Assembly: GCA_001801515.1 (NCBI GenBank)
Contig: MGXX01000031.1
Location: 3,017 to 29,227 of the forward strand
Reading direction: 5' to 3'
DNA from: Gammaproteobacteria bacterium RIFCSPHIGHO2_12_FULL_38_11
Lineage (GTDB): Bacteria > Pseudomonadota > Gammaproteobacteria > Coxiellales > Coxiellaceae
Length of the DNA: 26,211 nucleotides
Made by a program: the position numbers and the translations under genes. Positions 7,322 through 13,958 of the stretch are shown here, piece by piece. Numbering within the stretch: position 1 is the first letter of the stretch; each line of letters begins with the position of its first letter. The notes below the pieces were generated by a model. That model worked only from the letters and a program-made list of their open reading frames with translations. It made no database searches and was not told the origin of the DNA.

Positions 7322-8500
7322 TTATTTATTAGCTCTGTAGCTTCCGCTCGCTGACGCTCGGGGTTCTGAGCTGAATATATTTTCCGCAATCTCCGCCACC
7401 CTTTCTGATGCATTTTTCCCTGGAATTGAAATGCGATTTTTAATGTCACTAAATTCAGATTTAATATGTTCGTAATAGGCTTTATCAGATAAGAGTTTTA
7501 ATATTTCAGTCGAAATGGCGTTAGGCGTAGCATCATCTTGAATAAATTCCTTCGCAATCGTTTTTTCAGAAACAATATTGCAGAGCGCAATGTTTTTTAC
7601 TTTAATTAATTTTTTTGCAAGCCAAAAAGTAAAAGCGCCAAATTTATAAATAACGCAAAGTGGCACTTGCATCAATGCAATTTCTAAGGTCACTGTTCCA
7701 GAAACCGCAATGGCTGCTGTTGTGATTTGCAATAAGTCGTATAAATTTTTTTGAATAATTTTAATGTCATCGGGCAATTTAATATCATCAGGATTAAAAT
7801 GATCCGCTAAAACCAGTACAAACTGCGTATTGGGTTTCTGTTTGCGAATTTGTTTAGCGCTCTCTAGTATGACAGGCAAATGGTTTTTTAATTCGCTATT
7901 TCTACTACCTGGAAACAAAGTAACGACAGGCTCGCTTGCGTTTAATTTAAAAAATGCATAAGCTGCGTCAAGTGACATAATGGGTTTAACCAAATCGCCC
8001 AGTGGATGACCAACAAAGGTAACAGGTACCGTAGCATCACGATAAATTTTCTCTTCAAATGAAAATAAAACAGCCATGTGATCAACATATTTTTTAATTT
8101 GTTTAATACGCCCTGGTCGCCACGCCCAAATTTGTGGGCTAACATAATATAAAACAGGAATGCCGATTTTTTTAGCATATTTCATAATGTTAAAATGCGT
8201 ATCGGGAAAATCAATTAAAACAAGCAAATCTGGTTTTGTTTTTTGTAAATATTTTTTAATTTTATGCCACGTTAATAAAATACTGGGTAAATGGGTAATC
8301 ACTTCTGCGAGTCCCACAATGGCTAATTTTTCAGAATTAAATTGAATGGATACGCCTGCTTTTTTCATGCGATCACTGCCCATGCCAGTTAATTGCAGAG
8401 TAGGATCTTTTTTTAGCAGTGCCTGTGCCAAGTTGGCACCCAATAAATCACCAGAGGGCTCACCAGCTGAAATAAATATTTTTTTATGAATATTTGGCAT
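7322..8500 (-). CDS. lpxB: lipid A disaccharide synthase LpxB
   Basis: LpxB (GT19) joins UDP-diacyl-glucosamine to lipid X to form the lipid A disaccharide, at the inner membrane's cytoplasmic face. The product is 392 residues. The N-terminal KIFISAGEPSGDLLGANL is the family hallmark, with LVLIDFPDTHFN and YYVSPQIWAWRPGR in the middle and LFPGSRNSEL in the second Rossmann domain. I start at ATG 8500 (MPNIHKKIF); 24 codons further upstream are open but fall inside the preceding gene and show no conservation. The start overlaps the gnnA-like gene by 17 bases, indicating translational coupling. The last 16 or so residues come from a family A repeat. lpxB usually follows lpxA on the same strand; here it is inverted. 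Confidence 0.95.
   Translation of the reverse strand: MPNIHKKIFISAGEPSGDLLGANLAQALLKKDPTLQLTGMGSDRMKKAGVSIQFNSEKLAIVGLAEVITHLPSILLTWHKIKKYLQKTKPDLLVLIDFPDTHFNIMKYAKKIGIPVLYYVSPQIWAWRPGRIKQIKKYVDHMAVLFSFEEKIYRDATVPVTFVGHPLGDLVKPIMSLDAAYAFFKLNASEPVVTLFPGSRNSELKNHLPVILESAKQIRKQKPNTQFVLVLADHFNPDDIKLPDDIKIIQKNLYDLLQITTAAIAVSGTVTLEIALMQVPLCVIYKFGAFTFWLAKKLIKVKNIALCNIVSEKTIAKEFIQDDATPNAISTEILKLLSDKAYYEHIKSEFSDIKNRISIPGKNASERVAEIAENIFSSEPRASASGSYRANK
7331..7373 (-). repeat. family A repeat inside the lpxB 3' end
   Basis: On the minus strand it reads CAGCTCAGAACCCCGAGCGT, then CAGCGAGCGGAAGCTACAGA. It encodes the lpxB tail SSEPRASASGSYRA, using a different frame of the repeat from the glycosyltransferase copy. 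This frame is open only because the core has GTCAGC; the intergenic GTAAGC version would place a TAA here. Confidence 0.9.
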
Positions 8501-9437
8501 TATTTTCCGTAATAATGTGAGTAATTTGCATTGCAATTCCCAGTGCATTTCTTGCGTCTTCGCCTGAGACAATAGGAGATGATTTCTTGATAATTGAATT
8601 TAAAAATGCATTAATTTCATCTTTTAATGCGTCACCTTTTATAAGATGCTTTTCTTCTGAATCAATATTAGGCACGCCAGGAAACATTTCAGTATCGGCT
8701 TTTTTTCGAATGCGGCAGATGTTTCTGTTCATGTCGACATACAAATAGGCATCGTGTTGAAATATCCGTAAACGGCGAACAGGAATTGAGTTAATGCGAC
8801 TTGCGGTTAAAGAAGCAACGCAGCCGTTTTTAAATTCGATCCGCGCATTGGCAATATCAATAAAAGGGGTTAATACATTCGCACCGGTTGCACGTATGTC
8901 AGTAATGGGCGAGTTCGTCATTGACAAAATAATGTCGATATCATGAATCATTAAATCTAAAATAACTGAAATATCGCTGCCACGTAATTTAAATGAAGTG
9001 AGTCGTTGTGCTTCGATAAATAAAGGATATGATAATTGCGGTTGAATAAATTGAAATGCGGGATTAAAACGTTCAATATGGCCTACTTGTAATACAAGAT
9101 TATTTTTTTTTGCAATTTGAATAAGCGCGTCGGCTTGTTCGATTGTTGTGGTGATGGGTTTCTCAATAAAAACGTGAACGCCGTTCTCAAGAAAAAATTG
9201 TGCGATATCAAAATGAGAAGCGGTGGGTGTTGCGATATTAACCGCATCCACTTTGTCCACGAGTGTTTGATATTGATCGGTTGCGGCAACGGCATATTTT
9301 TCTGATAATTCTGTTGCGTGGCTTGCATCGATATCACAAATAGCAACGAGTTGAGATTGCATCAGCGTTGCCAATTTTTCAACGTGGTATTTACCGAGAT
9401 AGCCTGTGCCGATAACAGCTGTTTTGATGGTGTTCAT
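8484..9437 (-). CDS. gnnA: Gfo/Idh/MocA oxidoreductase, likely UDP-GlcNAc 3-dehydrogenase (GnnA type)
   Basis: A 317-residue NAD(P)-dependent sugar dehydrogenase. The Rossmann motif GTGYLG is at residues 10-15, the EKP motif at 92-94, and the segments GHIERFNPA (119-127) and DLMIHDIDII (161-170) match the GnnA-type branch found beside lpx genes. GnnA oxidises the 3-hydroxyl of UDP-GlcNAc; the aminotransferase GnnB then makes UDP-GlcNAc3N, giving lipid A with amide-linked chains, as known in Acidithiobacillus and for the Legionella diamino sugar. No gnnB-like gene is in the window, so the partner must be elsewhere, or the function has drifted. It is coupled to lpxB by overlap and diverges from rnhB across a 58-base gap. 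The family is certain; the exact substrate is less so. Confidence 0.78.
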   Translation of the reverse strand: MNTIKTAVIGTGYLGKYHVEKLATLMQSQLVAICDIDASHATELSEKYAVAATDQYQTLVDKVDAVNIATPTASHFDIAQFFLENGVHVFIEKPITTTIEQADALIQIAKKNNLVLQVGHIERFNPAFQFIQPQLSYPLFIEAQRLTSFKLRGSDISVILDLMIHDIDIILSMTNSPITDIRATGANVLTPFIDIANARIEFKNGCVASLTASRINSIPVRRLRIFQHDAYLYVDMNRNICRIRKKADTEMFPGVPNIDSEEKHLIKGDALKDEINAFLNSIIKKSSPIVSGEDARNALGIAMQITHIITENNAKYS

Positions 9438-9495
9438 GTTATTGATCTTAATTCAATATTTTGGCGTAGTGTGTCACTTTTAGGGAGCGAATTCA

Positions 9496-10110
9496 ATGAA
9501 ACTAGTTGCTGGTGTTGATGAGGCGGGTCGGGGACCTTTGGCAGGGCCTGTTGTGGCCGCTGCTGTTATATTAAATCCGGTTGATTTTATCGCTGATTTG
9601 GCTGATTCCAAGTTATTAAGTGAAAAAAAACGTGAGCAGTTGTATCCGGAAATTGTCAAACGCGCGCTTTCGTACGGCATTGGTCAGGCGTCTGTTGATG
9701 AAATTGATGCCATGAATATTTTACAAGCCACTTTGTTGGCGATGCGCCGGGCTGTGGCGCAATTAACGGTCATCCCAGACCAGGTGTGGGTTGATGGTAA
9801 TCAAGATCCAAAATGCGGCTATCAAACCCGGTTAATTATTGGTGGAGATGCGTTGGAACCTTGTATTTCCGCTGCATCCATTTTGGCGAAAGTGACGCGA
9901 GATCACTTGATGCGTGAATTGGATGCGCGCTATCCAGGTTACGGGTTAGCGCAACATAAAGGGTATGGTACAAAAATGCATATGGCAGCGTTGCAAGCTT
10001 TGGGTGCAGCAAAATGTCATCGGCAGTCCTTTCGGCCAGTATATAATCAGCTCAGAGCCCCGAGCGTTAGCGAGTGGAAGCGACAAAGCACGCAGTTGAA
10101 GTTGGATTAA
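9496..10110 (+). CDS. rnhB: ribonuclease HII
   Basis: RNase HII nicks RNA in RNA-DNA hybrids and removes misincorporated ribonucleotides. The product is 204 residues. GVDEAGRGPLAGPV at the N-terminus carries catalytic D8 and E9; D100 (VDGN) and D118 (GGDAL) complete the four acidic residues, and AASILAKVTRD and HKGYGT are conserved. AGGGAG sits 9 bases before ATG 9496. The family core ends near HRQSFRPVY; residues from about 185 to 204 are encoded by a family A repeat (QLRAPSVSEWKRQSTQ) and have no counterpart in the family. rnhB normally precedes dnaE; here about 7.3 kb separate them. Confidence 0.95.
   Translation: MKLVAGVDEAGRGPLAGPVVAAAVILNPVDFIADLADSKLLSEKKREQLYPEIVKRALSYGIGQASVDEIDAMNILQATLLAMRRAVAQLTVIPDQVWVDGNQDPKCGYQTRLIIGGDALEPCISAASILAKVTRDHLMRELDARYPGYGLAQHKGYGTKMHMAALQALGAAKCHRQSFRPVYNQLRAPSVSEWKRQSTQLKLD
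10048..10095 (+). repeat. family A repeat inside the rnhB 3' end
   Basis: It begins CAGCTCAGAGCCCCGAGCGT, then TAGCGAGTGGAAGCGACAAAG. It is in frame with rnhB and uses a third reading frame of the repeat, different from those in lpxB and the glycosyltransferase. The core reads GTTAGC, and no stop codon falls in the used frame. Confidence 0.9.
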
Positions 10111-10159
10111 TATTTCTAAAGTGTGGTTTCGCCAATGTAATATGCAATCCGTGAACGAC

Positions 10160-12973
10160 TCAACTCATTCTCGAAGAGCGCTGTGATGAATATTGAGAAG
10201 CAAGTTCATCATCAGACAATGCATTTTTTTGAGCATCATTATCGGCAGTGCGTTTAAAGAATCTTCCAACAAAATTACCAGTGCTATTCTGGCCACACAG
10301 TTTTTGTACCAAAAGACGTGTTGCAGTGGGTTTTCCGCCTTGTTTCTTTTGATCTGAATGGTAATCAATTAATTTAGCCAATGAAGTGCCCTTCTCACAT
10401 TGGTCTTTCAAATCAGCTTGTGAAGAATGTTTAAGCACATCTTTAAGATAATCTTTTAAATAGGTAGAAAGTTCTTTTTTAATCGAAAAACAAACAGCTA
10501 AAATTTGCTCCTTGGCAGCAACAGGGGGCAATAGAGATTTCTCCCTTAAGATATCAAACAAACTGTAAAAAAATTCTTTTTTAAGCGAGGTAATCATTTC
10601 AAGCAATGTTTTTTCAATTTTTTTACTTTTACAAAATAGCATGACAAAGATTACCAAAAAATCATTTTTTATATTTCCTGTTTGCATTAAGTTATTTTTA
10701 GCAACCCAATATAATGCATTCATCATCCAATAGAACGCATTGCTGCCTTGCCACTCCCCTGACATTTTTTTTTCTGATAAGCCAGAAATTAAAGCGGGCA
10801 TATTTTCTGGGGTTGTTTTTTCAATTAACTTCAGTAAGCAGTTTGTTATATTCGGCACTTGTGTTGGATTTTTTTTAGCAACCCAATCTAATGCATTCAT
10901 CATGAAATACAAAGCATTGCAGCCTTGGTAATACCCTGACATTCTTTTTTCTGATAAGCCAGAAATTAAAGCGGGCATATTTTCTGGGGGTGTTTTTTCA
11001 ATCAAGTTTAATAAACAGTTTGTTATGGTTGGCACTTGTGTTGGATTTTTTTGAGCAACCCAATTTAATGCAGTCATCATCCAATAGAACGCATTGCTGC
11101 CTTGAAAATCCCCTGACATACTTTTTTCTGATAAGCCATTAATTAAAGCGGGCATATTTTCTGGGGTTGTTTTTTCAATCAAGTTTAATAAACAGTTTGT
11201 TATGGTTAGTACTTCTGTTGGATTATTTGGAGCAGACCAGTTCAATGCTTTCATCATGAAATACAAAGCATTGCTGCCTTGGAGATCCCCCGACATTCTT
11301 TTTTCTGATAAGCCAGAAATTAAAGCTGGCATATTTTCCGGGGTTGTTTTTTCAATTAACTTCAGTAAGCAGTTTATTATATTCGGTACTTGTGTTGAAT
11401 TTGTTTCAGTAGCGTAGACCATGTTATACAATCCATTATTACCTTCGGCATCAGTTAATATTGATAATTCAGCAATTATTTTACTTATTGTCTCTTGAGA
11501 AGCATGAGATAGGCAGGTTAATAAAATTAGATATCCTGCTGAAACATCAACCCCCTTATTTTTTAAATTATTTATCCAGTATGAAAATAAATACAATACG
11601 TTTTTTATAGAAACGGCATTACATTTTTTATATAAAAAAATAAAAATATCATTAATAGCACTCTTGTCTGAATATTTTCCAGAAAAAGTGATCATAAAGC
11701 TCATTAAATTCATTAAAAGATTTTTATAAGAAATGTTTTCTTCTTGAAGTTGTAATTTTAAATTAAGCTCGAGTGTTGAATTTAATGCGCATAATAACTC
11801 AAAAATAGTTTGAGGAGATTTTTTCTCCAGTATCATTTCTCTTTCGTGCTGTGGTAACACCAATATGATATTTTTAAGGTAGGTAGGTTTTTTTAGAAAA
11901 TCAAAAAAAACCTCATTTTCAAGGAGTTTTTTGAAAAAGTCAGGAAAGTTATTTAAAATGCCTTTAAAGTAATGCGCATTTTCTGTCGATTCGAAAGCAT
12001 TTTCAAGAAGACGCGTTAGTATTGCTGAATCTTCGAAATCTCCCGCAGCATATTCAAATAAAGTTTGGGGTATGGGCTTTTCTGAAAAATATTGTTCAGA
12101 AAGTAATTTTTCAAAGACAGCTTTATGTATCTTTTCCCAGTCCAAATCACGTACATATGAAATTATTTTATCGTCATCTTCCTCAATAATAAAAAGGTTT
12201 TGCATATCGCCGAGTACTGTGGCGATTGCTTTTGTAAAGCGCTTCTTATCGCCGATATCATAAGAACACAATTCTGTTTTATCGGTAGCTGCATTCCCTG
12301 TTTTTTTTCCAACATAGCCAAGCTCTACAAGAAAGCCTCGTAATTGGTTGCAAATCAAAGAAGGTAGGGTAAATGGGGTAAAATCCATGCCAAATCGCTT
12401 AAAGAGACTTTCAATAATAAGTTCTCTCGTTAAGTTGCCATAATAAGGATCGCCTTTCTGTCGTACGCGCACACCCAATCCGATTTCATTGGCAATATTG
12501 ATGATGGTGTTTGTCGCATGAACCTCGTCTGTTAATCCCGCTGCCATTTTTGAAAGTAGTGATTCACGCGTTAAGTGCAATAGCACATCAAAAGAATCAG
12601 GAAAAAAAATCGAGGCAATGGTTTCATTAACGCGGTCATGAAATCCCTCTGTGCAGGCTGTAATACCTTCTGTTAATTTTGATAATACGACAGATCGCTT
12701 GTCTTGAGAAATACGTCCATGCTTTTCACTCAGTTGATCTGTCAGATAGTAAAAAGCAATCTTAAGGGATGCGATAAGATCTGGTTTTGAGCTATAAGTT
12801 GATTCGATATGCTTTTTTAACGGCTGATCAATTTGCGCATGGAATTCTTTTAAAATGCGATTAAATTGGTCGAGCCAATTATCCGGCAACGCTGGCAACT
12901 TGCTTAAATCAATCTCAGGTGGTGGAGTATAAGCCAAGATCTTATTTACATTGATGCAAGGATGTAATCTCAT
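10160..12973 (-). CDS. large hypothetical protein with four 59-residue repeats, effector-like
   Basis: A 937-residue, mostly helical, hydrophilic protein with no signal peptide or membrane segment; I do not recognise a catalytic domain. Residues about 529-764 hold four near-identical 59-residue repeats with the pattern I.NCLL.LIEKTTPENMPAL, I.GLSEK.MSG..QG.NA and MM.AL.W.A..N, preceded by one degenerate copy. The DNA period is exactly 177 bases. The C-terminus (SDDELASQYSSQRSSRMS) is acidic then serine-rich, as in many Dot/Icm-secreted proteins, but that is only suggestive. ATG 12973 is the first start in the frame; no clear ribosome site precedes it. It is convergent with rnhB (49 bases apart) and interrupts the usual rnhB-dnaE order, consistent with acquisition. 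An 11-bp-period direct repeat like that upstream of the kinase unit lies at 13088-13107. A secreted host-targeting role is inference. Confidence 0.8.
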   Translation of the reverse strand: MRLHPCINVNKILAYTPPPEIDLSKLPALPDNWLDQFNRILKEFHAQIDQPLKKHIESTYSSKPDLIASLKIAFYYLTDQLSEKHGRISQDKRSVVLSKLTEGITACTEGFHDRVNETIASIFFPDSFDVLLHLTRESLLSKMAAGLTDEVHATNTIINIANEIGLGVRVRQKGDPYYGNLTRELIIESLFKRFGMDFTPFTLPSLICNQLRGFLVELGYVGKKTGNAATDKTELCSYDIGDKKRFTKAIATVLGDMQNLFIIEEDDDKIISYVRDLDWEKIHKAVFEKLLSEQYFSEKPIPQTLFEYAAGDFEDSAILTRLLENAFESTENAHYFKGILNNFPDFFKKLLENEVFFDFLKKPTYLKNIILVLPQHEREMILEKKSPQTIFELLCALNSTLELNLKLQLQEENISYKNLLMNLMSFMITFSGKYSDKSAINDIFIFLYKKCNAVSIKNVLYLFSYWINNLKNKGVDVSAGYLILLTCLSHASQETISKIIAELSILTDAEGNNGLYNMVYATETNSTQVPNIINCLLKLIEKTTPENMPALISGLSEKRMSGDLQGSNALYFMMKALNWSAPNNPTEVLTITNCLLNLIEKTTPENMPALINGLSEKSMSGDFQGSNAFYWMMTALNWVAQKNPTQVPTITNCLLNLIEKTPPENMPALISGLSEKRMSGYYQGCNALYFMMNALDWVAKKNPTQVPNITNCLLKLIEKTTPENMPALISGLSEKKMSGEWQGSNAFYWMMNALYWVAKNNLMQTGNIKNDFLVIFVMLFCKSKKIEKTLLEMITSLKKEFFYSLFDILREKSLLPPVAAKEQILAVCFSIKKELSTYLKDYLKDVLKHSSQADLKDQCEKGTSLAKLIDYHSDQKKQGGKPTATRLLVQKLCGQNSTGNFVGRFFKRTADNDAQKNALSDDELASQYSSQRSSRMS
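10679..11386 (-). repeat. four intragenic 177-bp tandem repeats (limits approximate)
   Basis: The shared mark GACAT (MS codons on the minus strand) recurs at 10761, 10938, 11115 and 11292, exactly 177 bases apart. Copies 1 and 3 (in protein order) share NALYFMM, and copies 2 and 4 share NAFYWMM, which suggests duplication of a two-repeat block. High DNA similarity implies recent amplification or ongoing homogenisation. Confidence 0.88.
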
Positions 12974-12986
12974 AACGGTAACCGTT
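12974..12986. promoter_or_regulatory. perfect dyad abutting the start codon of the 937-residue gene
   Basis: AACGGTAACCGTT has six-base arms AACGGT and ACCGTT around one central base, directly against the start codon. A second perfect dyad, GCTACACTGTAGC, lies at 13000-13012, centred 26 bases away. Such a pair could be operator sites or could shape the mRNA leader. No regulator can be named. Confidence 0.35.
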
Positions 12987-13087
12987 TGGTTGGTGATTTG
13001 CTACACTGTAGCAGAGTAGCCTGAAGGAAATATTAGGTGATTACGTGTTTTTCGTTACCCTGAAATTTGGAGCGGATACGTGTGTTT

Positions 13088-13107
13088 TATCTTAAATATG
13101 ACCTAAA
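13088..13107 (-). promoter_or_regulatory. possible OmpR/PmrA-type direct repeat upstream of the 937-residue gene
   Basis: Read on the minus strand: TTTAGGTCA, then TA, then TTTAAGATA, an 11-base period. The spacing and TTTA.G pattern match the cleaner repeat at 23209-23228 ahead of the kinase unit. It lies about 115 bases before the start codon. No convincing -10 is seen at the expected distance. A TTGACA is present on the same strand at 13126-13121 but also without a good -10 partner. Weak on its own. Confidence 0.3.
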
Positions 13108-13134
13108 TACACATTTCTAATGTCAATTTTTAAA

Positions 13135-13163
13135 GAAAATCGGCATTAGAAAATCGGCATTAG
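13135..13163. repeat. short direct repeat (two copies, 14-base period)
   Basis: GAAAATCGGCATTAG occurs at 13135-13149 and again at 13149-13163, sharing one G. It lies between the promoter region of the 937-residue gene and the nested inverted repeat. Function unknown. Confidence 0.6.
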
Positions 13164-13199
13164 CGTTGCTAATTCCATGTTTTTTTGATAGATTAACGC

Positions 13200-13412
13200 C
13201 ATTCTCAACTTTTAATTGAGTGAGTAATGGAGTTTGTTCGAAGCCAATGGAAGCGAGAGCGCTAGCGACCGCGAAACTTGCGCGTTCAGTAACGTTTTTC
13301 CATGATCGGACAAGTACGAACAAACCCTTGATGAAATACGGCGCTACTGTGCATGCACGTTTCGCGGTCGCTAGCGCTCTCGCTTCCATTGGCACTGTAA
13401 AAGTTGAGAATG
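13200..13412. repeat. nested inverted-repeat element (family E), MITE-like
   Basis: The outer arms CATTCTCAACTTTTA (13200-13214) and its complement (13398-13412) are 15 bases each. The inner arms are 35 bases and perfect: 13243-13277, beginning GCCAATGGAAGCGAGAGCGC, pairs with 13359-13393. The 81-base centre is unlike the arms. GTTTGTTCG at 13232-13240 also recurs inverted at 13317-13325, which does not nest with the other pairs. The block is much more GC-rich than its surroundings. Similar-looking open frames on both strands simply reflect the symmetry. It lies in the 475-base gene-free stretch 12974-13448 and ends about 15 bases before the surviving part of a truncated ATPase gene. No transposase is present; whether it is mobile is inference. 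Confidence 0.85.
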
Positions 13413-13428
13413 CCATAGATTAAATGAA

Positions 13429-13946
13429 AAAACATCCCTGTTTCTACTGTGCGTGAGTATTATCATATTTTAGAGGATACGTTTGTTGGCTTTTTAGTGC
13501 CTGCATGGACAAAAACAGTTAAGCGTAAATCAATGAGTACCGCTAAATTTTATTTATTTGATTGTGGTGTAAAACACACACTGGCCGGCATTAAAACGCT
13601 TGAACCTGCAAGTGATTATTATGGTCAAGCATTTGAACATTTTATTGCATTGGAATTGCGTGCCTACTTAAGTTATCGGCGTTTGCATTTTTCATTGAGT
13701 TATTGGCAGTCGCAACAACATCATGAAGTGGATTTTATTATTGGCGATGATATTGCTATTGAAGTAAAATCGACAAATAAAATTAATGATAAACATTTGA
13801 AGGGCATTCGTTTGCTAATGCAAGAAAATATTTGTAAAAAGTATATTATGATCAGCCATGACCCTGTCAATAGAAAAAGTGACAATATAGAAATTATTTT
13901 CTGGAAAGATTTTTTAAAAAAATTATGGGAAGATAAAATAATTTAA
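13429..13946 (+). pseudogene. C-terminal remnant of an AAA ATPase with DUF4143
   Basis: From 13429 the frame reads NIPVSTVREYYHILEDTFVGFLVPAW, the start of the DUF4143 region of a broad ATPase family usually of about 380-450 residues. The remaining 170 or so codons contain TAKFYLFDCGV, YGQAFEHFIALEL and a nuclease-like HEVDFII...IAIEVKST motif (D, E and K spaced as in PD-(D/E)XK folds). The N-terminal P-loop ATPase half is absent: a TGA at 13425-13427 lies immediately upstream, next to the nested inverted repeat. A GTG at 13449 could start a 165-residue product, but it falls inside the conserved domain and lacks a good ribosome site. It is most likely a decayed gene truncated at the 5' side. 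It ends 12 bases before ddl. Confidence 0.8.
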
Positions 13947-13958
13947 AAAGAGGTTTAC

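Noticed and set aside
8501..8572. 24-codon N-terminal extension of lpxB
   Set aside because: It lies within the upstream gnnA-like gene in another frame and has no family counterpart; MPNIHKKIFISAGEPSGD is the standard start.
13123..13423. Overlapping open frames on both strands (97 and 67 codons), with similar peptides
   Set aside because: The similarity is produced by the inverted-repeat arms being read on both strands. No ribosome sites or conserved domains were seen.
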